Virus record (IMG/VR): IMGVR_UViG_3300017971_000019
Coordinates: 64,001-92,489 of that record
Source: a virus
Reading direction: 5' to 3' (one strand)
Length of the DNA stretch: 28,489 bases
Every line of letters starts with the position of its first letter. Within the stretch, counting starts at the first letter, position 1. A model generated the notes under the pieces. The model worked only from the letters and a program-made list of their open reading frames with translations. It did not search any database and was not told the DNA's origin. A program made the position numbers and the translations under genes. This document shows positions 1-5,417 of the stretch, one piece after another.

Positions 1-122
1 AGTGCTCTTTCGATAACGCTCGTTCCCTGGACCCTGGAGACCAGGTCGGGGGGAGCGGTGAGGTCGAGGTCGGATCCGAACGCTGGGGTGGCAAGCAGGG
101 CAACAAGCAGGAAGATTCGCAT
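1..122 (-). CDS. Exported protein, N-terminal fragment
   Basis: A minus-strand frame opens with ATG at 122 and stays open to the window edge (40 codons). It begins MRIFLLVALLATPAFG followed by SDLDL, a short classic signal peptide with a likely cut after Ala-Phe-Gly. A purine-rich site (GAAAGGA) sits upstream of the ATG. It is divergent from the plus-strand genes that start at 155. The mature part is too short to identify. The rest of the gene lies outside the window, so function is unknown; reality of the gene rests on the signal peptide, the RBS and the absence of stops. Confidence 0.55.
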   Translation of the reverse strand, partial: MRIFLLVALLATPAFGSDLDLTAPPDLVSRVQGTSVIERA

Positions 123-154
123 ACTGTTATCCTTTCAGGGAAAGGGGTTCTCTC

Positions 155-451
155 ATGATCACAGGAAAGCTTCACACTGGCACGGGTGCAGCGGTAGCAC
201 TATCCACGGTGGGTGTTCCGGCGCAGTTCAAAAAGCTGGACATCCAGGCCAACGACGGGAACAGCGCAGACGCCTATCTGGGCGGCTCCACGGTCGCGGT
301 GGACGGGACGGTGAACGCGTGGCTACAGCTAGCACCAGGCAAGTCGTACCACATCGGGGCCGAGTCCGGCGACCTGTTGGGGATCGACACCGCCAACACG
401 TACATCATTGCCGCCTCCAGCGACCTCATCCACTTCATCGTCCACACCTAG
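155..451 (+). CDS. Small phage structural-type protein, 98 aa
   Basis: A 98-residue protein starting MITGKLHTGTG, with GGGG-type ribosome binding site upstream. It is rich in Gly, Ala, Asp and Thr with short alternating hydrophobic stretches (for example VDGTVNAWLQL), which suggests a small all-beta fold. There is no signal peptide or membrane segment. It directly precedes the fibre-like gene; its stop codon overlaps the Shine-Dalgarno of that gene, so the two are translated together. A capsid decoration or head/tail accessory role is plausible from composition and context only; I do not recognise the family. Confidence 0.7.
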   Translation: MITGKLHTGTGAAVALSTVGVPAQFKKLDIQANDGNSADAYLGGSTVAVDGTVNAWLQLAPGKSYHIGAESGDLLGIDTANTYIIAASSDLIHFIVHT

Positions 452-461
452 GAGGGTCATG

Positions 462-2141
462 ATGAAGAGAGCACTTTTCGCACTCGCCGTCCTTCTCCTG
501 GCCGGAACGGCTTCGGCTCAGATCAGCGGTGGCATTGACGATGGCACGGTAACGGGAGATCTCCGGGTGACCGGGGACTTGACCGTTGATGGGGCCGTCT
601 CCAGCACCGGCGTGAATACAGCCCCTTCCGGCTGCTCAACCCCAGGGTACGCCTGGACAGACGACACCGACACGGGGCTGTGCTTCGCTGCCGACGACTC
701 GCAGGACACCTGGAGCGTTGACTACATGGCACTCGCCCTCGGTGGCGAGCCAGTAGCCCAGGTCTACACGGCGTCTGGTGGTGAGTACTTCTTCGAGGTA
801 CAGAACCCGAATCAGGCGGGAGCCCCAGGAGCCCCAAAGAGGATGTTCAGGGTTAGGGGAGACGCCGACCTGACAAGGATCTACGCATACGCGCCAACAG
901 AGGCTGCCGCAAGCATGGATCATGTGATGACCAGCACGTCCCACACGTTGACCTATTACGATGCGCCGGACGACTCGGACTTCGTCATGTCCATGGACGG
1001 GATCATCAAGGTGGGTAACGGGTCTGCGTCCATTCCGTCGTATTCGTTCCAGGGCGACCCCGACACCGGCTGGTACTACGGCACCGACGGTGAGGCGTCT
1101 GCCGAACTGTGGGGATCGGTTGCCGGGAACGAGACCTTCAAGATGTGGGACAACGGTGAGGCACGCTACGTTGAGTTCTTTGGAACGTATACCGACTCCA
1201 GCAACTATGAAGGTTTCCAGATTGGCCTCGACACGGCTGGGCAGGTCAGCCTGCGTACGACCACGGCGGGCACCGGAACAGACAACATGTCCCTCAACCT
1301 ATTCGGGGCTGGAACCGGAGACATCAACGCTTACGCGGACGTTGTCCCAGGGGGTGGAGAGGGGACGAAGGACTTGGGTGCGGACGGAACCGGGTGGCAG
1401 ACCCTCTACCTTGGTGACGACTCCACGGGTGGCACGATCATCTTCGAGGGGATAGCCGGGGACGGGAACGAGGTCACTCTCGCCGCAGCGAACGCTTCCA
1501 GCGACACCACGTTCACCATCCCCAACGTGACCGGGACTGCGCTTGTTGCTGGGGTACAGAGCATCGCCGCAACGACCACGTTCAACATGGGCGGTAACAC
1601 CTTCACGATTGATGGCGGCATCACCCAGATGCAGAACGTGGCCGGTGATCTTCCGGATGAAGGTGGCGTTGCCACCTACGCCCAAGTCTCCAACCAGACT
1701 GAAGATATCGGCGGCACTGGTAAGGAGTACTGGGTCACCCTCACAGACAACACCGCGACGACGATTGCCGACATTGAACTTGCGGAGAATCGCCAGACGA
1801 CCGGCGGGACCGTGAACCTGACAGCCACCTGTACAGACGCTACGAACTATGCGTCTGGCACCCTCACTGCGACGTTCAACTGCACGACGTGGAACGCCGG
1901 GTCGGGCAACCCGTCCTGCGCTGTGACTGAGGCCGCAGAGGCGGTGACCACGGACGGAACCGCAACCATAGACACGATGACGATCAGTTTCTCAGTCTCA
2001 CAAGACTATGCGGCGATGCAGGCAACAGTGGACTGCGGGGGTGTCACCCCATCGGTCCTTCGCGGGTACGCCCACATCACCACGGCTAGGTCGGAGAATC
2101 AGGGAAACTGGAGCATGTATAACGACGCGACAGCGCCATAA
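462..2141 (+). CDS. Exported fibre/appendage-like phage protein, 559 aa
   Basis: Two ATGs are adjacent (459 and 462); AGGAGG at 450-455 favours 462. The N-terminus MKRALFALAVLLLAG ending TASA is a typical signal peptide, unusual for a virion protein. The body is low in Lys and Cys-poor, rich in Gly, Thr, Asp and Ala. It contains the pair of motifs DDTDTGL and GDPDTGW (near residues 65 and 205), a repeat seen in tail-fibre and virion proteins of many environmental phages, then beta-rich segments typical of trimeric fibres (GAGTGDINAYADV, DLGADGTGWQ). The C-terminus has several Cys pairs. Probably a fibre, spike or surface appendage; exact role is inferred. If exported it could instead be a displayed surface protein made by the infected cell. 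Confidence 0.7.
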   Translation: MKRALFALAVLLLAGTASAQISGGIDDGTVTGDLRVTGDLTVDGAVSSTGVNTAPSGCSTPGYAWTDDTDTGLCFAADDSQDTWSVDYMALALGGEPVAQVYTASGGEYFFEVQNPNQAGAPGAPKRMFRVRGDADLTRIYAYAPTEAAASMDHVMTSTSHTLTYYDAPDDSDFVMSMDGIIKVGNGSASIPSYSFQGDPDTGWYYGTDGEASAELWGSVAGNETFKMWDNGEARYVEFFGTYTDSSNYEGFQIGLDTAGQVSLRTTTAGTGTDNMSLNLFGAGTGDINAYADVVPGGGEGTKDLGADGTGWQTLYLGDDSTGGTIIFEGIAGDGNEVTLAAANASSDTTFTIPNVTGTALVAGVQSIAATTTFNMGGNTFTIDGGITQMQNVAGDLPDEGGVATYAQVSNQTEDIGGTGKEYWVTLTDNTATTIADIELAENRQTTGGTVNLTATCTDATNYASGTLTATFNCTTWNAGSGNPSCAVTEAAEAVTTDGTATIDTMTISFSVSQDYAAMQATVDCGGVTPSVLRGYAHITTARSENQGNWSMYNDATAP

Positions 2142-2153
2142 TCCTAGGCTCCC

Positions 2154-2534
2154 ATGCCTCAGCGTGAAGCGAGGACGATCTACGACCTGGTGGACCGCCC
2201 AGAGGTGCGGACGCCAGACGGCCCCGCCACGCTCAATTCCATTGGGATCGGGACGGATCGTGGTGAGGTTCTCATCCCACAGGTCCGACGCGGCCTAGAC
2301 AGGCTGATGACCCCAGACGAGGCTTTCCAGCACTACCTGGCCACGGGGGAACACCTCGGCATCTTCGATACGCCGGATGAGTCCACCGCCGAAGGGGCGA
2401 GGCTCTCCCGTGAGCAGGCTGGGATTGGAAGGGCTAAGGCTCAGATGGCCGCTGCCCACGTTCGGATGGGGCCCATGGCTGGTCTACTGATGAGCCTGTT
2501 TGGAGCGCCGGGAGGGATTCGAACCCCCGAATAG
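2154..2534 (+). CDS. Phage protein of unknown function, 126 aa
   Basis: Starts MPQREARTIYDLVDRP twelve bases after the fibre-like gene; the RBS is weak. The middle contains TPDEAFQHYLATGEHLG, a helix-turn pattern common in small phage virion-associated proteins, and the C-terminal third is helical with Ala and Met. The last eleven codons lie inside the tRNA-Cys gene on the other strand, so the tail (ending GIRTPE) is the complement of the tRNA T-arm. This is the last plus-strand gene; transcription from left and right meets here. Function unknown. Confidence 0.6.
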   Translation: MPQREARTIYDLVDRPEVRTPDGPATLNSIGIGTDRGEVLIPQVRRGLDRLMTPDEAFQHYLATGEHLGIFDTPDESTAEGARLSREQAGIGRAKAQMAAAHVRMGPMAGLLMSLFGAPGGIRTPE

Positions 2535-2575
2535 TAGGGTTGCAGCCTACCGCGTTTCCGCTTCGCCACCGACGC
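2501..2575 (-). tRNA. tRNA-Cys(GCA)
   Basis: Acceptor GCGTCGG pairs with CCGGCGC (one G-U), loop CTGCAAC gives anticodon GCA, T-arm GGGGG/CCCTC, U73 discriminator as expected for Cys, and encoded CCA. It is the last tRNA of the array and overlaps the 3' end of the convergent plus-strand gene. Confidence 0.93.
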
Positions 2576-2583
2576 TTCTTGTT

Positions 2584-2646
2584 AAGGCTCTGTTTTACTT
2601 ACCTAACAACCTGGTTCGTTTAGTAAAGGTTCAGGCCTGAGCCTTT
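2584..2646 (-). other. AT-rich structured spacer, possible bidirectional terminator
   Basis: This spacer is much richer in A and T than its surroundings. It holds a near-perfect palindrome (AAAGGTTCA GGCC TGAGCCTTT, 2625-2646) that can form a 9-bp hairpin on either strand. A second possible fold pairs aaggctc (2584-2590) with gagcctt (2640-2646). It lies where converging transcripts meet, so a bidirectional terminator is a reasonable guess, though no long U-tract follows. Confidence 0.4.
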
Positions 2647-2650
2647 AATA

Positions 2651-2737
2651 TGGCGGAGGGCACGGGACTCGAACCCGCAAGGCCCGAAGGCCACACCCGG
2701 ATTCCAACCGGGCCGCTTTCCAATTCGCCTACCCTCC
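2651..2737 (-). tRNA. tRNA-Ser(GGA)
   Basis: Acceptor GGAGGGT/GCCCTCC, anticodon stem CCCGG/CCGGG with loop TTGGAAT (GGA), a long class II variable arm, G73 and encoded CCA. All are standard for a serine tRNA. Confidence 0.95.
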
Positions 2738-2739
2738 GT

Positions 2740-2827
2740 TGGCGGAAGATGGAGGATTCGAACCCCTACGCACTTCTGCGTACCCCGGCTTTCAAGGCCG
2801 GTTGCGAACCGATTCGCGGCATCTTCC
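2740..2827 (-). tRNA. tRNA-Ser(TGA)
   Basis: Perfect acceptor GGAAGAT/ATCTTCC, anticodon stem CCGGC/GCCGG with loop CTTGAAA (TGA), long variable arm, G73 and encoded CCA. Its 5' two thirds are also the last 20 codons of the upstream RNase H-fold gene on the same strand. Confidence 0.95.
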
Positions 2828-3305
2828 CCTTGTGACGTACGACGTGGTCCGCAGCGTGGGTTGCAGCCCATGCGTCGGGCTTCCACAGCGCCTTGAACCC
2901 CTGCCCTACGACCATGCCTACAAGCTCCTGGAGGTACTTGCTGGACATGTGCTTCTCGGACGCGTTCGCGTCGATGTGGACTGTGAGTTCCGGCTGCTCG
3001 GGAAGCTTCATGGCTAGCTCCACGGACATCCAGACTTCCTTCGTGAGCCTCTCCCTGAGAGAGGTGATGCGAGGGTAGACCTCGCGGTAGTACGCAACCC
3101 TCCCACCCTTCGGAGGGTTGAGGACCACGACCACGGTCACGAACTGGGTGTAGCGTCCGGTCTGGAGGGAGTCCGTGCCCACATGAACGACCTGGCCACG
3201 TCGCGTGGACTCCTTCACCCACTGGACGATGTCTTCGATCTTCTCCCCGGCTTCGAGCTTCTCCCCGCCGAGCGTCTTCCATTTCGACTTGTAGAGTGGC
3301 TTCAT
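2766..3305 (-). CDS. RNase H-fold protein, DUF458/YkuK-like, 179 aa
   Basis: The protein has the pattern of the YkuK/DUF458 RNase H-like family: HVGTDSL (residues 41-47, with D45), a beta strand rich in Val (55-62), REVYPRI (74-80), VHIDAN (109-114, D112), and KPDAWAATHAADH (142-154). The acidic residues sit at the ends of strands as in RNase H-fold nucleases, so nucleic-acid cleavage or binding is likely, substrate unknown. AGAGGA lies about 10 bases before the ATG. Residues from about 160 on are encoded by the tRNA-Ser(TGA) gene; the family-like part ends near VVRHK, so the tail looks acquired. It sits between tRNA-Ile and tRNA-Ser in the array and may be co-transcribed with them. Confidence 0.75.
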   Translation of the reverse strand: MKPLYKSKWKTLGGEKLEAGEKIEDIVQWVKESTRRGQVVHVGTDSLQTGRYTQFVTVVVVLNPPKGGRVAYYREVYPRITSLRERLTKEVWMSVELAMKLPEQPELTVHIDANASEKHMSSKYLQELVGMVVGQGFKALWKPDAWAATHAADHVVRHKGKMPRIGSQPALKAGVRRSA

Positions 3306-3345
3306 AGGTTGATCTTCCTCTTCGGTCTCTCGACTGCCTTGAAGG
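3302..3345 (-). pseudogene. Orphan C-terminal coding tail (PKRKINL)
   Basis: Just upstream of the RNase H-fold gene an open frame reads FKAVERPKRKINL and stops with TGA overlapping the next ATG (CTATGA). The same tail, with almost the same DNA, ends the protein at 19712 (KPKRKINLREEA), and a variant ends the protein at 6872 (KKRKISLKEE). Upstream it runs into tRNA-Ile, so no intact gene body is left. I read it as the remnant of a gene interrupted when tRNA genes were inserted; it could also be chance. Confidence 0.3.
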
Positions 3346-3420
3346 TGGTCCTCCCGATAAGCTTCGAACTTATACCCTGCCCCTTATAAGGAGGCTGCTC
3401 TTCCCTTGAGCTACGGGAGG
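3346..3420 (-). tRNA. tRNA-Ile(TAT)
   Basis: Perfect acceptor CCTCCCG/CGGGAGG, D-arm GCTC/GAGC, anticodon stem GCCTC/GGGGC with loop CTTATAA (TAT), T-arm ATAAG/CTTAT, A73 and encoded CCA. It reads AUA directly; most bacteria instead use a lysidine-modified CAT tRNA. Confidence 0.93.
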
Positions 3421-3426
3421 CCAGGT

Positions 3427-3511
3427 TGGCGGAAGGTGGAGGAATCGAACCCCTGCGCGGTGCGCACCCTGGTATTCGACACCAGTTGCCGACCATTCAG
3501 CGGCACCTTCC
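3427..3511 (-). tRNA. tRNA-Ser(CGA)
   Basis: Perfect acceptor GGAAGGT/ACCTTCC, anticodon stem CTGGT/ACCAG with loop GTCGAAT (CGA), long variable arm, G73, encoded CCA. Confidence 0.94.
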
Positions 3512-3596
3512 TGGCGGAAGAGGGGAGAGTCGAACTCCCTCGGGCTATACCCTTACCCGGTTAGCAGCCGGGCTCCTGACCGTTCGGATCTCTTCC
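3512..3596 (-). tRNA. tRNA-Ser(GCT)
   Basis: Acceptor GGAAGAG/CTCTTCC, anticodon stem CCCGG/CCGGG with loop CTGCTAA (GCT), long variable arm, G73, encoded CCA. It abuts tRNA-Ser(CGA) with no spacer; together with GGA, TGA and CGA it gives serine tRNAs for both codon families. Confidence 0.94.
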
Positions 3597-3597
3597 A

Positions 3598-3673
3598 TGG
3601 AACCCCCCGCCGGATTCGAGCCGACGCCTCGGAGTTAGAAGCTCCGTGTGCTTGTCCATTACACCAGGGGGGC
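3598..3673 (-). tRNA. tRNA-Arg(TCT)
   Basis: Acceptor GCCCCCC/GGGGGGT, D-arm GTGT/GCAC, anticodon stem CGGAG/CTCCG with loop CTTCTAA (TCT), encoded CCA. The T-loop is CTCGAAT, with C instead of the usual T at position 54, and the discriminator is U73. Confidence 0.9.
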
Positions 3674-3710
3674 GATTTGCACCCTGTGAGGGCGCGTACT
3701 GCACTCGAAA

Positions 3711-3786
3711 TGGAACTCCCGTCGGGATTCGAACCCGAGGCCTTCTCCTTAGGAGGGAGATGCTCTTCCATCTGAGCTACGGGAGC
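3711..3786 (-). tRNA. tRNA-Arg(CCT)
   Basis: Acceptor GCTCCCG/CGGGAGT (G-U at 1-72), D-arm GCTC/GAGC, anticodon stem TCTCC/GGAGA with loop CTCCTAA (CCT), U73, encoded CCA. Confidence 0.93.
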
Positions 3787-3788
3787 GT

Positions 3789-3863
3789 TGGAACCCCCTA
3801 CCCGACTCGAACGGGTGCGCGTAGGTTCGTAGCCTACTGCTCTTCCATCTGAGCTAAGGGGGC
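3789..3863 (-). tRNA. tRNA-Arg(ACG)
   Basis: Acceptor GCCCCCT/AGGGGGT, D-arm GCTC/GAGC, anticodon stem GTAGG/CCTAC with loop CTACGAA (ACG), U73, encoded CCA. A34 would need deamination to inosine by host TadA to read CGU, CGC and CGA. Confidence 0.93.
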
Positions 3864-3868
3864 TCGGT

Positions 3869-3942
3869 TGGTAGGGACATGGGGACTCGAACCCCAATCG
3901 CCTGGTTGAAAGCCAGGTCGCTTGCCTTTAGCGTATGCCCCC
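3869..3942 (-). tRNA. tRNA-Glu(TTC)
   Basis: Acceptor GGGGGCA pairs with TGTCCCT (two G-U), D-arm CGCT/AGCG, anticodon stem CCTGG/CCAGG with loop CTTTCAA (TTC), T-arm TGGGG/CCCCA, A73, encoded CCA. Confidence 0.92.
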
Positions 3943-3953
3943 GTCCAGCCCTA

Positions 3954-4016
3954 CCCCGGTTGCGACTGGTCACAGGAACTCATTAGGGAGTGACTCTTCA
4001 TGAGCCGGGGAGTCGC
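3954..4016 (-). ncRNA. Possible H-type pseudoknot in tRNA spacer
   Basis: On the minus strand, GCGACT (4016-4011) can pair with AGTCGC (3967-3962), and CCCCGG (4010-4005) with CCGGGG (3959-3954). The two 6-bp helices cross and directly adjoin, the layout of an H-type pseudoknot. A small hairpin (GTCAC/GTGAC) fits in the long loop. It starts next to the CCA end of tRNA-Thr(TGT). Whether it forms or does anything is unknown; a processing or stability element is possible. Confidence 0.4.
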
Positions 4017-4087
4017 TGGAGCCCCACCAGGGTATCGAACCCTGCGAGCGCTGCTTACAAGGCAGTGCCGGTCCCTGACCGTGAGGC
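4017..4087 (-). tRNA. tRNA-Thr(TGT), short
   Basis: Acceptor GCCTCAC/GTGGGGC, loop CTTGTAA (TGT), T-arm CAGGG/CCCTG, U73, encoded CCA. It is only 71 bases with CCA. The D-arm is small, position 8 is G rather than T, and the first anticodon-stem pair is a mismatch (A27-C43). Confidence 0.85.
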
Positions 4088-4163
4088 TGGTGGCTTCGAG
4101 TGGATTCGAACCACTATCGCCGTGCTCTTCAGGCACGCGCTCTACCGTTGGAGCTACGAAGCC
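4088..4163 (-). tRNA. tRNA-Phe(GAA)
   Basis: Perfect acceptor GGCTTCG/CGAAGCC, D-arm GCTC/GAGC, anticodon stem CGTGC/GCACG with loop CTGAAGA (GAA), A73, encoded CCA. It abuts tRNA-Thr(TGT) with no spacer. Confidence 0.95.
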
Positions 4164-4168
4164 AAGTC

Positions 4169-4240
4169 TGGAGCCAACGCGGAGAATCGAACTCCGTCCT
4201 ACTCCTTACGAAGGAGGTTGGACACCATGTCCTCGCTGGC
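4169..4240 (-). tRNA. tRNA-Thr(CGT), short
   Basis: Acceptor GCCAGCG/CGTTGGC, D-arm GAC/GTC, loop TTCGTAA (CGT), T-arm CGGAG/CTCCG, U73, encoded CCA. Like the TGT isoacceptor it has a mismatched first anticodon-stem pair and a short D-arm, so the two probably share an origin. Confidence 0.87.
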
Positions 4241-4241
4241 G

Positions 4242-4308
4242 TTGATGGCTCCCCTGTGCTCAGGGCCTCTCCCCTTGCCAGAGAGCACGCGCACCACGCA
4301 GCCATCAA
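4242..4308 (-). other. Nested inverted repeat in tRNA spacer
   Basis: The 71-base spacer between tRNA-Ile(GAT) and tRNA-Thr(CGT) pairs with itself: ttgatggct (4242-4250) with agccatcaa (4300-4308), 9 bp, and inside it gtgctc (4256-4261) with gagcac (4283-4288). The outer stem starts two bases from the 5' end of tRNA-Thr, which suggests a processing or stability element. Confidence 0.4.
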
Positions 4309-4311
4309 TTC

Positions 4312-4386
4312 TGGTCCCAGAGGTTGGGGTCGAACCAACAGCCTCTCGGTTATCAACCGAACGCTCTACCATTGAGCTACTCCGGG
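4312..4386 (-). tRNA. tRNA-Ile(GAT)
   Basis: Acceptor CCCGGAG/CTCTGGG (one G-U), D-arm GCTC/GAGC, anticodon stem TTCGG/CCGAG with loop TTGATAA (GAT), T-arm GTTGG/CCAAC, A73, encoded CCA. Confidence 0.93.
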
Positions 4387-4388
4387 GA

Positions 4389-4462
4389 TGGTGGGACGCC
4401 AGAGAATCGAACTCTGCCCAATGGGTTAAAGGCCCAACGCTCCGCCTTGGAGCTAACGTCCC
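4389..4462 (-). tRNA. tRNA-Lys(TTT) with C33
   Basis: Acceptor GGGACGT/GCGTCCC, D-arm GCTC/GAGC, T-arm CAGAG/CTCTG, A73 and encoded CCA. The anticodon stem GGG/CCC encloses loop CCTTTAA, giving anticodon TTT but C instead of the near-universal U at position 33, which normally forms the U-turn. The outermost stem pair is T-T. It may decode poorly or be decaying. Confidence 0.82.
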
Positions 4463-4537
4463 TGGCTCAGGAGCCCAGATTCGAACTGGGACGATCTGAT
4501 TAACAGTCAGACATGCTCCCGTTGACATCACTCCTGA
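4463..4537 (-). tRNA. tRNA-Asn(GTT)
   Basis: Perfect acceptor TCAGGAG/CTCCTGA, anticodon stem TCTGA/TCAGA with loop CTGTTAA (GTT), T-arm CCCAG/CTGGG, G73, encoded CCA. Its first ten bases also contain the stop codon of the HNH gene. Confidence 0.93.
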
Positions 4538-4794
4538 ACATAGTTCCCGTGCTCGTCTCGCGCCTGGGAGAGCGCGTGGCTCCGAGAGTGCTCCGCACGG
4601 GAGGACAACTCTAGGTTCGCCGGATCGTTGTCGCGGCGATCACCGTTCTTGTGGTGGATCGTTTCATCGCTGGCCGGGAGCACGCCGTGCTCCTTCCAGT
4701 ACACCAGCGTGTGCTCGTAGCAGTAGCGGCCACGGTACTTCTTGCCGGGGAAGTCCTCCGGCGCTACGACGAGTTCGTATGGGCCGTTCTTCAT
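4528..4794 (-). CDS. HNH endonuclease, 88 aa
   Basis: A small HNH-family protein. The core is ETIHHKNGDRRDND (residues 44-57, with the H47-H48-x-N50 signature), then ANLEL (59-63) and AEHSRSH (67-73), as in phage HNH homing endonucleases; an upstream part with RYCYEHTLVYWKEHG is the usual N-terminal extension. ATG at 4794 is chosen because AGGAG ends five bases before it; a GTG at 4800 overlaps that site. It sits between tRNA-Gln and tRNA-Asn and its last codons run into tRNA-Asn. Likely a free-standing homing enzyme that helped spread this tRNA segment, cutting DNA at an unknown site. Confidence 0.85.
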   Translation of the reverse strand: MKNGPYELVVAPEDFPGKKYRGRYCYEHTLVYWKEHGVLPASDETIHHKNGDRRDNDPANLELSSRAEHSRSHALSQARDEHGNYVQE

Positions 4795-4807
4795 CACCAC
4801 TCCTGAA

Positions 4808-4881
4808 TGGCTGCCCCCCGCAGATTCGAACTGCGATTGTCCGGGTCAGAGCCGGGTGTCCTACCATTGAACGAAGGGGCA
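4808..4881 (-). tRNA. tRNA-Gln(CTG)
   Basis: Acceptor TGCCCCT/GGGGGCA, D-arm GTTC/GGAC, loop CTCTGAC (CTG), T-arm CGCAG/CTGCG, G73, encoded CCA. The first anticodon-stem pair is a C-A mismatch. Confidence 0.9.
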
Positions 4882-4882
4882 T

Positions 4883-4956
4883 TGGTCGGGAAGCGGGGAG
4901 TCGAACCCCGGCTGCATGGTCCCAAACCACGCGTGCTGCCGTAACACTTCTTCCCG
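4883..4956 (-). tRNA. tRNA-Pro(TGG)
   Basis: Perfect acceptor CGGGAAG/CTTCCCG, D-arm GTGT/GCAC, anticodon stem CGTGG/CCATG with loop TTTGGGA (TGG), A73, encoded CCA. Confidence 0.93.
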
Positions 4957-4957
4957 T

Positions 4958-5031
4958 TGGGGTGTCCGAGCGGAGTTGAACCGCCATCACCAGGGCCACA
5001 ACCTGGCGCTCTTCCATTGAGCTACGGACAC
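4958..5031 (-). tRNA. tRNA-His(GTG) lacking encoded G-1
   Basis: Perfect acceptor GTGTCCG/CGGACAC, D-arm GCTC/GAGC, anticodon stem CCAGG/CCTGG with loop TTGTGGC (GTG), C73 as in histidine tRNAs, encoded CCA. The base before position 1 is T, so the usual G-1 opposite C73 is not encoded. The T-loop is TTCAACT. Confidence 0.9.
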
Positions 5032-5176
5032 AACGAAACCGACGACGACACCAGACACCAGAGCCTCCGTGTGAACTGGTCTGTCGCTCCCGAGCTACCC
5101 TTGGAGCGGGATATTGGCTCTCTTATCACCCACCCACGATGCGTCTCGGATTCACTCGTCGTCAGTCGGCTTCGTT
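5032..5176 (-). ncRNA. Candidate structured RNA between tRNA-His and tRNA-Val
   Basis: Three nested stems fit this spacer. The outer one pairs 5032-5049 with 5158-5176: 17 pairs, one mismatch and one bulged base. The middle pairs gagcc (5061-5065) with ggctc (5116-5120), and the inner pairs cgctcc (5085-5090) with ggagcg (5103-5108). There is no open reading frame of note and no tRNA motif. Other phage tRNA clusters (T4 for example) make small stable RNAs of unknown role; this could be similar, or a substrate for RNase cleavage of the long tRNA precursor. Confidence 0.5.
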
Positions 5177-5188
5177 GTAGCCGTAGGT

Positions 5189-5264
5189 TGGTACTCCCCC
5201 AGGGACTTGAACCCTGACAGTGCTGGGTGTAAACCAGGTGTTCTGCCACTCGAACTCGGGGAGC
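5189..5264 (-). tRNA. tRNA-Val(TAC)
   Basis: Acceptor GCTCCCC/GGGGAGT (G-U at 1-72), D-arm GTTC/GAAC, loop TTTACAC (TAC), T-arm CAGGG/CCCTG with loop TTCAAGT, A73, encoded CCA. The outermost anticodon-stem pair is C-C. Confidence 0.9.
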
Positions 5265-5265
5265 A

Positions 5266-5340
5266 TGGTCGCACTGGAAGGATTCGAACCTTCAGGGCAG
5301 CCTCGTTATGAGCGAGCGCCAGTCACCAATCAGCAGTGCG
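5266..5340 (-). tRNA. tRNA-Met(CAT), atypical D-arm
   Basis: Perfect acceptor CGCACTG/CAGTGCG, anticodon stem CTCG/CGAG with loop CTCATAA (CAT), T-arm GAAGG/CCTTC, A73, encoded CCA. The D-region is short and does not form a normal stem. Position 1-72 is paired and the stem lacks three G-C pairs, so it is not initiator-like. It could be an elongator Met or a lysidine-type Ile tRNA. Confidence 0.82.
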
Positions 5341-5341
5341 A

Positions 5342-5417
5342 TGGTAGCGGGGGGAGGAATCGAACCTCCGGGGGTCATGGGTATGAACCACGCTTGGCTA
5401 CCAACAGCCTCCCCGCA
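5342..5417 (-). tRNA. tRNA-Met(CAT) with U1-U72 mismatch
   Basis: Acceptor TGCGGGG/CCCCGCT leaves a U-U mismatch at 1-72; anticodon stem CGTGG/CCATG with loop TTCATAC (CAT), T-arm GGAGG/CCTCC, A73, encoded CCA. An unpaired 1-72 end is a hallmark of bacterial initiators, but only two of the three diagnostic anticodon-stem G-C pairs are present, so its role is unclear. Confidence 0.83.

Noticed and set aside
58-462. Plus-strand frame of 134 aa overlapping the first structural gene
   Set aside because: Arg-rich out-of-frame translation; the real genes here are the 98-aa plus frame and the minus-strand signal peptide.
3302-3496. Full 64-aa minus frame ending PKRKINL
   Set aside because: It runs through two tRNA genes; only the last 13 codons upstream of the tRNA look like real coding sequence, kept as a remnant.
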